Positions 14,928 through 25,649 of a stretch of 64,000 nt of DNA are shown piece by piece. Position 1 is the stretch's first letter, and each line of letters starts with the position of its first letter. A program made the translations under genes and the position numbers. The stretch comes from Polynucleobacter sp. (GTDB lineage Bacteria > Pseudomonadota > Gammaproteobacteria > Burkholderiales > Burkholderiaceae_D). The stretch covers positions 16,184-80,183 of the forward strand of contig JAIPCX010000015.1 of assembly GCA_021737945.1 (NCBI GenBank), written 5' to 3'. A model generated the notes under the pieces. That model made no database searches, was not told the DNA's origin, and was given only the letters and a program-made list of their open reading frames with translations.

Positions 14928-17759
14928 ATGGCCACCACTAAAACAACTCCGGCTCGATCGTCCAAGATTCTGGACAAGGATGCGCCCCTTAAAGAAGACA
15001 TACGATTACTAGGCCGCCTGCTAGGCGATGTGATTCGGCATCAAGAAGGTGATGCGGTGTATCAGATCGTAGAAACGATACGTCAAACCGCCGTTCGCTT
15101 TAGGCGCGAATCCGACCCCGAGGCGGGCGCCGACCTCGATCGTTTACTAAAAAAACTAACTCGCGACCAGACCAATTCGGTGGTACGTGCTTTCTCGTAT
15201 TTTTCGCATCTGGCTAACATCGCCGAAGACCAGCATCACAATCGTCGTCGTCGCTCCCACCTGCTAGCTGGCTCGGCAGCTCAAGCCGGCAGCATGGCTG
15301 CCACGCTATCTAAACTCGATGCGTCGGGCGTCTCTGGAAAAGCAGTACAAGGATTTTTTACCGATGCGCTGATTTCACCCGTGTTGACTGCGCATCCCAC
15401 CGAAGTGCAGCGCAAGAGTATTTTGGATGCCGGCCGCGAGATTGCGCGTTTACTGGCAGCGCGTGATTTGCCATTGCCACCCGCAGAAAAAAATCGTAAT
15501 ACGCAACTCTTACATGCAGAAATTGCCAAGCTATGGCAGACCCGCATGCTGCGTTATTCAAAGCTTACGGTCGATGATGAAATTGAAAATGCACTGTCGT
15601 TTTACCGCATTACTTTTTTGCGTGAACTTCCCGCATTAATGGAAGACATAGAAACTGAATTCGCCGAACAATATCCCCACACGCGCAGCGTGTCGTTACC
15701 ACCTTTCGTGCAAATGGGCAGCTGGATCGGCGGCGATCGCGATGGTAATCCGAATGTGAATTCAGACACTATGATTCGCGCCATGTCGCGGCAATCGACC
15801 ACGATAGTGGATTTTTATTTAGATGAAGTGCACGCCCTGGGTGCGGAGCTATCAATTTCGACTTTGTTGGTATCGGTCAGCCCCGAACTTCAACGGATGG
15901 CTGACAACTCGCCCGATCATTCTCCGCATCGTACCGATGAGCCTTATCGACGCGCCCTAATCACCATCTACGCACGACTCGCTGCTACCGCGCGCAAACT
16001 TGGTGTAGTCAACATTTTGCGTCAAGAAGTCGGCGCCATGGAGCCTTACCACGACATCAGTGAGTTTGTCGCTGATTTGGAGGTAATTGGTGACTCACTG
16101 CGCGCTAATCATGGCTTACCACTCACTCGCCCTCGCTTAAATACGCTACGGCGTGCAGCTACTATTTTTGGCTTCCATCTAGCGACACTCGATATGCGCC
16201 AAAGCTCGGATATTCATGAACGCGTGATCAGCGAATTATTTAAAGCATCCGATGTTTGCCACGACTACGCCGCACTCACTGAAGAGCAAAAGCTGGCGCT
16301 ATTGCAATCCGAGTTGAGTCAGCCACGTCTACTGTACTCACCTTACGTTAACTATTCAGATGAAACAGTGAGTGAATTGGGCGTCGTTTCTATGGCACGT
16401 AAAGTTCGCGAACAATTTGGTTCGCGTGCCATTCAAAACTACATCATCTCGCATACCGAAACCGTCTCCGATCTGCTGGAAGTTTTATTACTACAAAAAG
16501 AAACAGGTCTGCTGCGAGTCGGCTCAGCAGAAAGAAAAGCTGTATCCGAATTGATGGTGATTCCTCTGTTTGAAACCATTCCTGATCTTCGCAATGCTGC
16601 CGACATCATGAATGGATGGCTGTCTATTCCGGCAGTACGCGAACTAGTGCGTCAACAGGGAGAGCTGCAAGAGGTCATGCTCGGCTATTCGGATTCTAAT
16701 AAAGATGGCGGTTTTCTCACCTCTAACTGGGAGCTGTATAAAGCCGAAGTCGGATTGGTTCACGTCTTCCAAAAGCATGGCGTGAAATTACGCCTATTTC
16801 ATGGACGCGGTGGCACGGTAGGAAGGGGCGGTGGTCCCAGCCATGAAGCTATCCTCGCGCAGCCAGCAGGTACGGTGAATGGTCAGTTCCGACTCACGGA
16901 ACAAGGTGAAATCATTGCCTCCAAATTTTCCAATCCAGAAATTGGCCGCCGAAATCTCGAACTGGTGGTCGCCGCGGTCATGGAAGCCAGCCTCACACCA
17001 GTAAAAGCAGAAGGCAAGCACGCAAAACAATTAGCCAGCTTCGAAGATACGATGAAAATTCTGTCCGATAACGCTTATAAGGCGTATCGCAATCTGGTCT
17101 ACGAAACACCAGGCTTTACTGATTATTTTTTTTCAGCGACTCCGATTGCCGAGATCGCCGAACTTAACATTGGTTCGCGTCCTGCTTCGCGCAAATCAAC
17201 TCGTCGTATCGAGGATCTGCGCGCTATTCCCTGGGGTTTCTCGTGGGGTCAATGTCGCTTGCTGCTACCCGGTTGGTATGGATTCGGCAGTGCCGTTCAT
17301 AGCTGGCTCTCAGATGAAAGCACGGGACCGAAAACAAAAAAAATAACGTTACTGCGTGCCATGTTAAAAGAATGGCCGTTTTTTTCCACTTTGCTCTCGA
17401 ATATGGATATGGTGCTTTCAAAAACTGATCTGGCTGTCGCATCGCGCTACGCCAGCTTGGTAAAAGACAAAAAACTTCGTACTAGTATTTTCAAACGCAT
17501 CTCTGAAGAGCATGAACTCGCTTGCGAATGTTTGACATTGATTACTGGATCCAAAGAGCGGCTGGCGAATAACCCAACACTAGCGCGCTCGATTAAAAAT
17601 CGCTTTGCTTATCTGGACCCGCTGAATCACCTGCAAGTGGAATTGATCAAACGCCACCGAAGCTGGAATGAACAAGGTCGCGAATCTGATATTCGCGTGC
17701 ATCGCGGTATTCATCTCTCAATCAACGGTGTAGCTGCCGGTTTGAGAAATACTGGCTAA
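14928..17759 (+). CDS. ppc: Phosphoenolpyruvate carboxylase
   Basis: VLTAHPTEVQRKSIL, GGDRDGNPNV, EVMLGYSDSNKDGGFLTSNWELY, FHGRGGTVGRGGGPSH. Confidence 0.97.
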   Translation: MATTKTTPARSSKILDKDAPLKEDIRLLGRLLGDVIRHQEGDAVYQIVETIRQTAVRFRRESDPEAGADLDRLLKKLTRDQTNSVVRAFSYFSHLANIAEDQHHNRRRRSHLLAGSAAQAGSMAATLSKLDASGVSGKAVQGFFTDALISPVLTAHPTEVQRKSILDAGREIARLLAARDLPLPPAEKNRNTQLLHAEIAKLWQTRMLRYSKLTVDDEIENALSFYRITFLRELPALMEDIETEFAEQYPHTRSVSLPPFVQMGSWIGGDRDGNPNVNSDTMIRAMSRQSTTIVDFYLDEVHALGAELSISTLLVSVSPELQRMADNSPDHSPHRTDEPYRRALITIYARLAATARKLGVVNILRQEVGAMEPYHDISEFVADLEVIGDSLRANHGLPLTRPRLNTLRRAATIFGFHLATLDMRQSSDIHERVISELFKASDVCHDYAALTEEQKLALLQSELSQPRLLYSPYVNYSDETVSELGVVSMARKVREQFGSRAIQNYIISHTETVSDLLEVLLLQKETGLLRVGSAERKAVSELMVIPLFETIPDLRNAADIMNGWLSIPAVRELVRQQGELQEVMLGYSDSNKDGGFLTSNWELYKAEVGLVHVFQKHGVKLRLFHGRGGTVGRGGGPSHEAILAQPAGTVNGQFRLTEQGEIIASKFSNPEIGRRNLELVVAAVMEASLTPVKAEGKHAKQLASFEDTMKILSDNAYKAYRNLVYETPGFTDYFFSATPIAEIAELNIGSRPASRKSTRRIEDLRAIPWGFSWGQCRLLLPGWYGFGSAVHSWLSDESTGPKTKKITLLRAMLKEWPFFSTLLSNMDMVLSKTDLAVASRYASLVKDKKLRTSIFKRISEEHELACECLTLITGSKERLANNPTLARSIKNRFAYLDPLNHLQVELIKRHRSWNEQGRESDIRVHRGIHLSINGVAAGLRNTG

Positions 17760-17861
17760 GGCCTATTCAGGATAATTCTATTCATGCGATTCCTAATGTG
17801 AGAACAGAAGAATCATCGTCATACTTTATAATCGCAGCCATTTAACATTCTTGAGACCCTA

Positions 17862-19256
17862 ATGTCAGATCAATTTTCCAAAAAAGACGAAGCATGGTCG
17901 GCACGCTTTTCAGAGCCGGTGTCCGATTTGGTCAAGCGCTATACTGCCTCCGTATTTTTTGACTACAGACTCGCTAAGGTCGACATTCAAGGATCACTCG
18001 CCCATGCAGAAATGCTGGCGCATCAAAAAATCATTAGCCAGGAAGATTACGCTGAGATTGTGCGTGGCATGACTCAAATCCAAGCCGATATTTCAGCCGG
18101 CAAATTTGAGTGGTTGCTTGACCTCGAAGATGTGCATCTGAATATTGAAAAACGATTAACCGAACTGGTTGGTGATGCCGGCAAGCGCTTGCACACCGGT
18201 CGTTCACGCAACGATCAGGTAGCAACTGACATACGGCTCTACCTGCGCTCCGCCATCGATGATATTCACGGCTTACTGAATACTTTACAGATCGCGCTTT
18301 TACAGCTCGCTGAGCAGCATGCAAGCACCATCATGCCGGGCTTCACTCATATGCAAGTCGCACAACCAGTGACGTTTGGTCATCACATGTTGGCGTATGT
18401 AGAAATGTTTAATCGCGATGCTGAACGTATGGTGGATTGTCGCAAGCGGGTTAATCGACTACCTCTGGGTGCTGCAGCGCTCGCGGGAACCACGTTTCCG
18501 ATTGATAGACAGCGCGTCGCCAAAACGCTAGGCTTTGAGGACATTTGTCACAACTCGCTGGATGCTGTTTCGGATCGCGATTTCGCGATCGAATTTTGTG
18601 CAGCATCTGCACTGGTGATGACGCATATTTCACGGCTATCAGAAGAGTTAGTGATATGGATGAGTCCGCGCGTGGGCTTCATCGATATTGCGGATCGATT
18701 CTGTACGGGTTCGTCGATCATGCCGCAGAAAAAAAATCCCGATGTTCCCGAACTCGCTCGCGGCAAAACCGGCCGAGTAAATGGGCACTTAGTCGCCTTA
18801 CTAACGCTAATGAAAGGCCAGCCACTCGCGTACAACAAAGATAATCAAGAAGATAAAGAACCTTTGTTTGATACGGTCGACACGGTCATCGATACTCTGC
18901 GAATTTTTGCCGACATGGCAGCAGGCATTAGCGTCAAACCTGACGCCATGCGTGCAGCGGCTTTACAAGGCTATGCAACCGCCACCGATCTGGCGGATTA
19001 CTTAGTTAAAAAAGGTTTGCCGTTCAGGGATGCGCATGAAGCTGTCGCCAAGGCCGTCAGAGCCTGCGAGCAACGCTCCTGCGATCTGGTTGATCTGTCT
19101 ATCGCCGAACTGCGGGAATTTTCCCCACTCATTAACGACGATATTTTTAGCGTGCTGACGCTGGAAGGCTCGGTAGCCGCACGCAATCATCCTGGCGGAA
19201 CAGCACCGGCTCAGGTGGTTGAGGCCATAAAGCGGGCCCGCAGTCGACTAAAATAA
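17862..19256 (+). CDS. argH: Argininosuccinate lyase
   Basis: [40 protein letters not shown]. Confidence 0.97.
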   Translation: MSDQFSKKDEAWSARFSEPVSDLVKRYTASVFFDYRLAKVDIQGSLAHAEMLAHQKIISQEDYAEIVRGMTQIQADISAGKFEWLLDLEDVHLNIEKRLTELVGDAGKRLHTGRSRNDQVATDIRLYLRSAIDDIHGLLNTLQIALLQLAEQHASTIMPGFTHMQVAQPVTFGHHMLAYVEMFNRDAERMVDCRKRVNRLPLGAAALAGTTFPIDRQRVAKTLGFEDICHNSLDAVSDRDFAIEFCAASALVMTHISRLSEELVIWMSPRVGFIDIADRFCTGSSIMPQKKNPDVPELARGKTGRVNGHLVALLTLMKGQPLAYNKDNQEDKEPLFDTVDTVIDTLRIFADMAAGISVKPDAMRAAALQGYATATDLADYLVKKGLPFRDAHEAVAKAVRACEQRSCDLVDLSIAELREFSPLINDDIFSVLTLEGSVAARNHPGGTAPAQVVEAIKRARSRLK

Positions 19257-19675
19257 TTTCCTTTCGCTATACCGATACAAATAGCGCGGTATTTTATTTT
19301 TCAGAACCGCCTCGGGGCAATGTTGTGATAAAACGTCTTAGAGACTAAAAAAAACGAGATCGGTAAAGTTAATTGGCCGCTGTTGCATAGCAGCATTTGT
19401 ATATCTGCTAAAAAGCGGCTAAATTTTGTTCACGCTTGTTTCAGCCTCGCCTATACGTAGTCATCAGGGCGTGCTTGCAGCGACGAACCCGTCTGAAAAA
19501 AAAGAATAAGGGAGACTCTGGTTAATTTTTGGTATGGCTTGCGCCAATTCTGGTCATGCCATTCCAGATACGACGATCTCTGATGTGAATCTCCGAACGC
19601 GAGATCCATGTCAGCGGTTTTCTTCTATCAGCGCCTTCCTACGCCCCATGAATCTTTCTCGAAAGAAAACCGACT

Positions 19676-20260
19676 ATGTCATCTTTATTGTCCTTCTCCC
19701 GATTCATTGACGCAATCAATGAAAAAATCGGACTGGCAATCAGCTGGGCATTGCTGCTTGCCGTGCTGATCTGTAGCGGCAATGCGCTGGTCCGCTACAT
19801 CTTTAATACCAGTTCGAATTCTTGGCTAGAAATCCAGTGGTACTTATTTGGCGCCATTTTTCTTTTGGCCTCCGCCTACACACTCAAACGTAACGAGCAT
19901 GTACGCATCGATGTGGTGGTAGGTCGATTCTCGAAACGTACGCAGGTGTGGATCGATGTATTTGGTTTCATTTTCTTTTTGTTGCCAGCCACACTGCTGA
20001 TTCTTTATTTTTCTATCCCCTTTGCTTACGAGTCCATTCGTAATCAGGAAGTCTCGAGTAATGCCGGTGGCTTAATTATCTGGCCAGCCAAGACGCTTAT
20101 CCCTGTTGGCTTTTTCTTGCTGACTCTGCAGGGCATATCTGAACTGATCAAGCGTGTTGGATTTTTGATGGGATTAGTAGACGCCAGCGAATTTGAAAAA
20201 CAAGTCGCCACTCCCAAAGAAGAGATCGAGGCAATCAAAGCCGCGAATCAACTTAACTGA
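19676..20260 (+). CDS. TRAP transporter small permease (DctQ-like)
   Basis: Four hydrophobic segments, LEIQWYLFGAIFLLASAYTLKRNEHVRIDVVV, followed by DctM-like gene. Confidence 0.9.
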   Translation: MSSLLSFSRFIDAINEKIGLAISWALLLAVLICSGNALVRYIFNTSSNSWLEIQWYLFGAIFLLASAYTLKRNEHVRIDVVVGRFSKRTQVWIDVFGFIFFLLPATLLILYFSIPFAYESIRNQEVSSNAGGLIIWPAKTLIPVGFFLLTLQGISELIKRVGFLMGLVDASEFEKQVATPKEEIEAIKAANQLN

Positions 20261-20278
20261 TCAAATCGAGGCTCATAA

Positions 20279-21958
20279 ATGATTGAATTTCTAATTGCGA
20301 ACATGGCTCCGATCATGTTCGGTACCCTCATCATATTTTTGCTGTCGGGTTTTCCGGTCGCTTTCTCTTTAGCGGCGAATGGGTTGCTGTTTGGCCTAGT
20401 GGGTATCGAAGTCGGCCTGCTGAAACCCGAACTACTCCAAGCACTCCCGAATCGCCTGTTTGGCATCATGGCTAACGACACTTTGTTAGCGATTCCTTTT
20501 TTCACTTTCATGGGCTTGATTCTTGAGCGCTCAGGGATGGCTGAGGATTTGCTGGACACCATAGGCCAGTTGTTTGGCCCACTACGTGGCGGTATCGCTT
20601 ATGCAGTGATTTTTGTGGGTGCCTTATTAGCGGCCACTACAGGGGTTGTAGCGGCGTCTGTCATATCCATGGGCCTGATTTCATTGCCCGTCATGCTGCG
20701 CTATGGCTACGATAAGAAAATCGCTTCTGGAGTCATTGCGGCATCCGGAACGCTGGCACAAATCATCCCGCCTTCGCTTGTCCTGATCGTTATGGCCGAC
20801 CAGCTGGGACGTTCGGTCGGCGACATGTATCAAGCGGCTTTCATTCCTGGTGTTACGCTGGCTATTTTTTATACCCTGTTTATTCTTGGCGTATCCATCA
20901 TTAAGCCAAACGCGCTACCTGCACTGCCTCCCGAAGCACGCAATCTAAAAGAAGAAAATGGTTCTAGTGGCGTCGCTTCCTTACTGGTGCTGTTGGCTAT
21001 AGGTATAGCTGTCTCATGGATATTTGCCAAATTCCATCTAGCTGTGAATACCAAACTCGCTGGCGATGAAATCGTTGTTTACAGTGGAACCGTTGGTGTT
21101 GTTTTGGTTTACGCCATTGCGCTAGCTAACAAAAAACTTCATCTTGGTTATTTTTCACGTATGGCCGAAAAAGTTGTTCTCGTTCTGGTTCCACCACTGG
21201 CATTGATCTTCCTGGTCTTGGGCACGATCTTCGTTGGTATCGCAACCCCGACAGAGGGCGGCGGTATGGGAGCGCTAGGCGCCATGATTCTGGCATTCAT
21301 GAATCGTCGACTGTCAGGTGATTTGATGAAACAGGCCATGAATTCAACCTCGCGGCTTGCCTGCTTTGTGATGTTTATTCTGATTGGTTCCAGTGTTTTT
21401 TCACTGGTGTTCAGAGGTGTCAACGGTGACCTGTGGGTAGAACATCTGCTGACATCACTGCCCGGTGGTAACGCGGGTTTCCTGATCGTTGTGAATATTC
21501 TTTTCTTTTTCTTGGCATTTTTCCTAGATTTCTTTGAGTTGGCCTTCATTCTCGTACCGCTGGTTGCGCCCGTTGCAGACAAACTGGGTATCGACTTGAT
21601 ATGGTTTGGAGTGCTGCTATCCGTGAATATGCAAACGTCGTTTATGCATCCACCGTTTGGTTTCGCATTATTTTTCTTGCGTTCGGTCGCGCCCAAAGAA
21701 GTTAAAACGAGTGACATTTACTGGGGCGCTGTTCCCTTCGTTTTGATTCAGTTAGTTATGGTGGCACTCATCATTAGCTTCCCCAATCTGATTTCCATCG
21801 ACAGTAAAACAGATATGAAGGAACAAATTGAGTTAAATATTGAAATGCCTGGGGCGAATATGGATTCAGAGGCGCCTAAGTTGGAATTCACTCTCGATAG
21901 CGAAAAAGAGGGAAGTAACGATCTCAAACTGAATATGGGTGAACCTGATAAGAAGTAA
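20279..21958 (+). CDS. TRAP transporter large permease (DctM-like)
   Basis: Polytopic; SGFPVAFSLAANGLLFGLVG, GTLAQIIPPSLVLIVMADQLGRSVGDMYQAAFIPG, ATPTEGGGMGALGA. Confidence 0.93.
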   Translation: MIEFLIANMAPIMFGTLIIFLLSGFPVAFSLAANGLLFGLVGIEVGLLKPELLQALPNRLFGIMANDTLLAIPFFTFMGLILERSGMAEDLLDTIGQLFGPLRGGIAYAVIFVGALLAATTGVVAASVISMGLISLPVMLRYGYDKKIASGVIAASGTLAQIIPPSLVLIVMADQLGRSVGDMYQAAFIPGVTLAIFYTLFILGVSIIKPNALPALPPEARNLKEENGSSGVASLLVLLAIGIAVSWIFAKFHLAVNTKLAGDEIVVYSGTVGVVLVYAIALANKKLHLGYFSRMAEKVVLVLVPPLALIFLVLGTIFVGIATPTEGGGMGALGAMILAFMNRRLSGDLMKQAMNSTSRLACFVMFILIGSSVFSLVFRGVNGDLWVEHLLTSLPGGNAGFLIVVNILFFFLAFFLDFFELAFILVPLVAPVADKLGIDLIWFGVLLSVNMQTSFMHPPFGFALFFLRSVAPKEVKTSDIYWGAVPFVLIQLVMVALIISFPNLISIDSKTDMKEQIELNIEMPGANMDSEAPKLEFTLDSEKEGSNDLKLNMGEPDKK

Positions 21959-21974
21959 AAGGTTTTTTCCTAGC

Positions 21975-22007
21975 AAGCCAGATCCCCCAAGGATCTGGCT
22001 TTTTTTA
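21975..22007 (+). terminator. Intrinsic terminator after dctM-like gene
   Basis: GCCAGATCC-CCCAA-GGATCTGGC followed by T-run. Confidence 0.85.
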
Positions 22008-22021
22008 TGTAAAAAATTAAC

Positions 22022-22051
22022 GCAAAAAAAACCGCTGCACGAGCAGCGGTT
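22022..22051 (-). terminator. Intrinsic terminator region downstream of dctP-like gene
   Basis: AACCGCTGC-ACGA-GCAGCGGTT stem; T-run on minus strand. Confidence 0.75.
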
Positions 22052-22103
22052 AAACACAAGACTGAAGATCATCTATCGACTAAAAAACTCCAGTTCTCAG
22101 ATA

Positions 22104-23186
22104 TTAGCGATTACGACTGGCCAAGTAGTTCTGAATTGGAAGCTCAGCCACCGAATACCATTGATTTTGTTCGCGCTGAAAACGACGCCATTGCTCAAAC
22201 ACTTTTTTGAACTTTGGATTTTTCTGTGACTCTTCATCGAACACTTCATTGGCAGCCTTAGAGCACGCATCCAGAATCGTTTTTGAAAAACTACGCAGCT
22301 TGACACCGTTTTTCATCAATCGAGCCAAGGCTGTAGGATTACGCGCGTCGTACATGGCCTGCATAACCACATGCGCCTCGTAAGTAGCCACTTCTAACGC
22401 TGCCTGGTACTCCTTAGGCAATTTATCCCACTCTTTTTGATTCACATAAAACGACAACTGCGCTCCGGCTTCCCACCAACCTGGTGAGTAATAAAACGGG
22501 GCTACTTTGTTGAAACCTAGTTTTTCATCATCATAAGGACCAATCCATTCGGCGGCATCGATCGTGCCTTTTTCTAATGCCGGGTAAATATCACCACCGG
22601 CAATCTGCTGCGGTACCACACCCAACTTTTGCATCACTCGGCCAGCAAAACCACCGACACGCATCTTTAAACCACTCAGGTCTTGGGGTGTATTCACTTC
22701 CCTGCGGAACCAACCACCCATCTGGCAACCTGTATTTCCACCCATAAAATTAATAACGCCAAAATCATGGAAAAATTCACGCATCAACTGACGGCCACCG
22801 CCCTGATCCATCCAGGCTGTTTGCTGACGTGATGTAAGACCAAAGGGAATAGCCGTATCAAACGCAAAGGTAGCGTCTTTGCCAAAGTAGTAGTACGACG
22901 CAGAATGGCCAATTTCGATTGTGCCAGCCTGAACCGCATCGAATACCTGCAGCGCAGGCACTAGTTCACCACCCGGAAAAGTACGGATCATGAATTTGCC
23001 ATCAGTCAGCTGGGCGACTCGTTTTGAAAGCATTTCAGCCGCACCAAAGATGGTGTCCAATGACTTCGGAAAACTAGACGCTAAACGCCAACTGACTGCA
23101 GGACTGGATTGTGCGATAGCGGGTGTTGCTAATGCGCCAGCCGTTACACCAACTGCCGCCTTTTTAATAAATTCTCTCCGTTGCAT
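22104..23186 (-). CDS. TRAP transporter substrate-binding protein (DctP/TakP-like)
   Basis: RREFIKKA Tat-like signal; WRLASSFPKSLDTIFGAAE..., ALEKGTIDAAEWIGPYDDEKLGF. Confidence 0.92.
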   Translation of the reverse strand: MQRREFIKKAAVGVTAGALATPAIAQSSPAVSWRLASSFPKSLDTIFGAAEMLSKRVAQLTDGKFMIRTFPGGELVPALQVFDAVQAGTIEIGHSASYYYFGKDATFAFDTAIPFGLTSRQQTAWMDQGGGRQLMREFFHDFGVINFMGGNTGCQMGGWFRREVNTPQDLSGLKMRVGGFAGRVMQKLGVVPQQIAGGDIYPALEKGTIDAAEWIGPYDDEKLGFNKVAPFYYSPGWWEAGAQLSFYVNQKEWDKLPKEYQAALEVATYEAHVVMQAMYDARNPTALARLMKNGVKLRSFSKTILDACSKAANEVFDEESQKNPKFKKVFEQWRRFQREQNQWYSVAELPIQNYLASRNR

Positions 23187-23612
23187 GTGTGTCCCCCTTA
23201 TACCGAGCCTGATACAGGATGCAAATCCGCTGCCCGGGAATTTTGCGAAAATGCATTGTCTTTATTAAAACAATAGCAATTCTAGGTGGGGAGCCAAGAG
23301 ACCAGCAAGGTGAGAGAGAGTGTTGACAACAATGTGTTGTTTAAGCGCATTGAGACAAACATTTCTGCACGATTAAGCAAACTTTCTCGTCGCTATGAAA
23401 CCGATTTTTTGTGGAATTATTTGTTGTACATGCACCGCAGTTTTGAGAGAAAGAGCCAGGCGCAATAGAAAACATCCCAGTCGCTGCTTTTCGTTACGGT
23501 GTAGCAATATGAATCGATCAATGGGATCTATTGCTAAAAATCAGATTGATGAAAAACAAAACCCGGGCAATCAACGACTGTCCGGGTTGAAAAAGCTCAG
23601 AAAGCAGGCCAA

Positions 23613-24977
23613 TCAAGAACCGGCTATGGTCATACTTTCTATCAAAATTGAGCCGGTATTTTTTGTGCCGCGCACTAGTACATCACTACCTATAGCGGCG
23701 ATATTTTTTAACATGTCGCGCATGTTTCCAGCGATGGTGATTTCCTCAACCGCATATTGAATTTCGCCGTTCTCTACCCAGTAGCCGGAAGCGCCGCGAG
23801 AATAGTCACCCGTTACATAATTTAAGCCCTGCCCCATCAACTCCGTGACGAGCAAACCTTTATCCAATTTTTTGAGCATCGCACGAAAATCATCGGAAGG
23901 TTTCGTGCGGGTTGAACGTATCTCAAGATTATGCGAGCCACCCGCATTACCTGTCGTCTTCATGCCTAACTTGCGCGCTGAATAGGTCGACAGAAAATAG
24001 CCCTGCAACACGCCATTACGCACAACATCACGCCGCTGCGTACGAACACCTTCTTCATCAAACGGAGCCGAGCCCACTCCACCTAACTGATGCGGATCTT
24101 CGATAATTTGTATATCGGGACCAAATATCGCTGTGCCTAGAGAGTCCGTCAGAAAAGTTGATTTTCTATAGAGTGCACCACCTGAGACTGCCTGCACAAA
24201 TGCACCGACCAAACCTACGGCTTGAGGTGCTTCGAACAATACTGGACACTTACGCGTATCCAGCTGGCGCGCATTCAAACGAGACAGTGAACGCTCAGCT
24301 GCATAACGACCAATCGCTTCAGGATCGGCTAATTTATTAGGATTGCGATCAGAGGAATACCAGCCATCCCGCTGCATGTTGTTACCCTTACCTGCAATCG
24401 GCGACACCGATAGCGAGTGACGCGAGTACGGATAGCCTGCGATAAATCCACGTGAATTAGCCAACACAAAATGCGATTGCTGCGCAAAGGTATTCGCGCC
24501 TTCGCTATTCGTAATCCGCTTATCGACGGCAAACGCAGCGGCTTCTGCTCGCATAGCCAAATCTACTGCTTCGCTAGCCGACAACTGCCAGGGATGAAAC
24601 AATGACAAATCGCGAGGGTCAGTCTCAAGTAATTCAGCCTCTGGCAAACCAGCACAATCATCTTCTGCGGTAAAGCGCGCGATGTTGTAAGCGGCTTCGA
24701 CGGTATCTTTTAACGCTTTACTGGAAAAATCAGACGTACTCGCATTGCCTCGTCGAATAGCTTTACCTTCGCCTAGAAATACGGTGACACCGATACCTTT
24801 GTCTTTGTTCTGTTCTATGGTCTCGACCTTGCCTTTGCGCACAGTCACCGACAGCCCTTGACCTTCGCTAATCTCAACAACGGCATCTGATCCTCCTTTT
24901 TCCCGCGCAAAACGAAGCACGTCGCTGGCGATCTCTTTGAGGTGATCTTGGCTATAAGTAAAGGCGGAAGTAGTCAT
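23613..24977 (-). CDS. pmbA: Metalloprotease PmbA/TldE
   Basis: RKGKVETIEQNKDKGIGVTVFLG, RTKPSDDFRAMLKKLDKGLLVTELMGQGLNYVTGDYSRGASGYWVENGEI; adjacent divergent yjgA. Confidence 0.95.
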   Translation of the reverse strand: MTTSAFTYSQDHLKEIASDVLRFAREKGGSDAVVEISEGQGLSVTVRKGKVETIEQNKDKGIGVTVFLGEGKAIRRGNASTSDFSSKALKDTVEAAYNIARFTAEDDCAGLPEAELLETDPRDLSLFHPWQLSASEAVDLAMRAEAAAFAVDKRITNSEGANTFAQQSHFVLANSRGFIAGYPYSRHSLSVSPIAGKGNNMQRDGWYSSDRNPNKLADPEAIGRYAAERSLSRLNARQLDTRKCPVLFEAPQAVGLVGAFVQAVSGGALYRKSTFLTDSLGTAIFGPDIQIIEDPHQLGGVGSAPFDEEGVRTQRRDVVRNGVLQGYFLSTYSARKLGMKTTGNAGGSHNLEIRSTRTKPSDDFRAMLKKLDKGLLVTELMGQGLNYVTGDYSRGASGYWVENGEIQYAVEEITIAGNMRDMLKNIAAIGSDVLVRGTKNTGSILIESMTIAGS

Positions 24978-25049
24978 AGGGCATTTTCATAAGAAGGTAG
25001 CAAAGCAGGTATCATAGCAGCCGTTGACAATCGACATACGCTGCCCATC

Positions 25050-25649
25050 ATGCCTAATGCTAATCGCGGCTCCGTCGGATTCCAGTCTAGTGAATTCGAG
25101 CAGCAATACGAGCGCCCCTCTAAATCTCAACTTAAACGTGACATGACCGCCCTGCAAAAGTTGGGGGCAGAGCTCGTGGCCGCCCCCAGCGATCGCGTCA
25201 AACGCATTTCCATGCCTGAGGATGTACTTGAAGCCATCATGGAATGCCAGCAAATTACCGATCATGAAGGTCGGCGCCGGCAACTGCAGTATGTCGGCAA
25301 AAAAATGCGCACGCTCGAACCTGCCGAAGTCGCCATCATCCAAACCGCTATTGATAGCTGGCATGGCAGCTCGAAATCTGAAACGGCCGCCTTACATTCC
25401 ATCGAGCGACAACGCGAACGCTTGCTCGCTGATGATAATGCGCTAACTGCTCTACGCGAAAAACACCCTGAGTTAGATATTCAGCATGTTCGCAATTTGA
25501 TACGCAATGCTCGCAAAGAACAAGCGGAGCAAAAACCACCCAAAGCCTATCGCGAAATTTTTCAATTACTAAAAAGCTTGAAAAAATCTTCTAGCGAATC
25601 GCAAAACACTGACCATCCGCACGAGCATGACGATGAAGAAGACGCGTAA
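25050..25649 (+). CDS. yjgA: Ribosome-associated protein YjgA (DUF615)
   Basis: PSKSQLKRDMTALQKLGAELV, RRRQLQYVGKKMR; divergent from pmbA. Confidence 0.93.
   Translation: MPNANRGSVGFQSSEFEQQYERPSKSQLKRDMTALQKLGAELVAAPSDRVKRISMPEDVLEAIMECQQITDHEGRRRQLQYVGKKMRTLEPAEVAIIQTAIDSWHGSSKSETAALHSIERQRERLLADDNALTALREKHPELDIQHVRNLIRNARKEQAEQKPPKAYREIFQLLKSLKKSSSESQNTDHPHEHDDEEDA

Noticed and set aside
21148-21717. 189-aa minus-strand ORF
   Set aside because: Antisense to the DctM-like permease; Ser/Pro/Lys-rich shadow frame.
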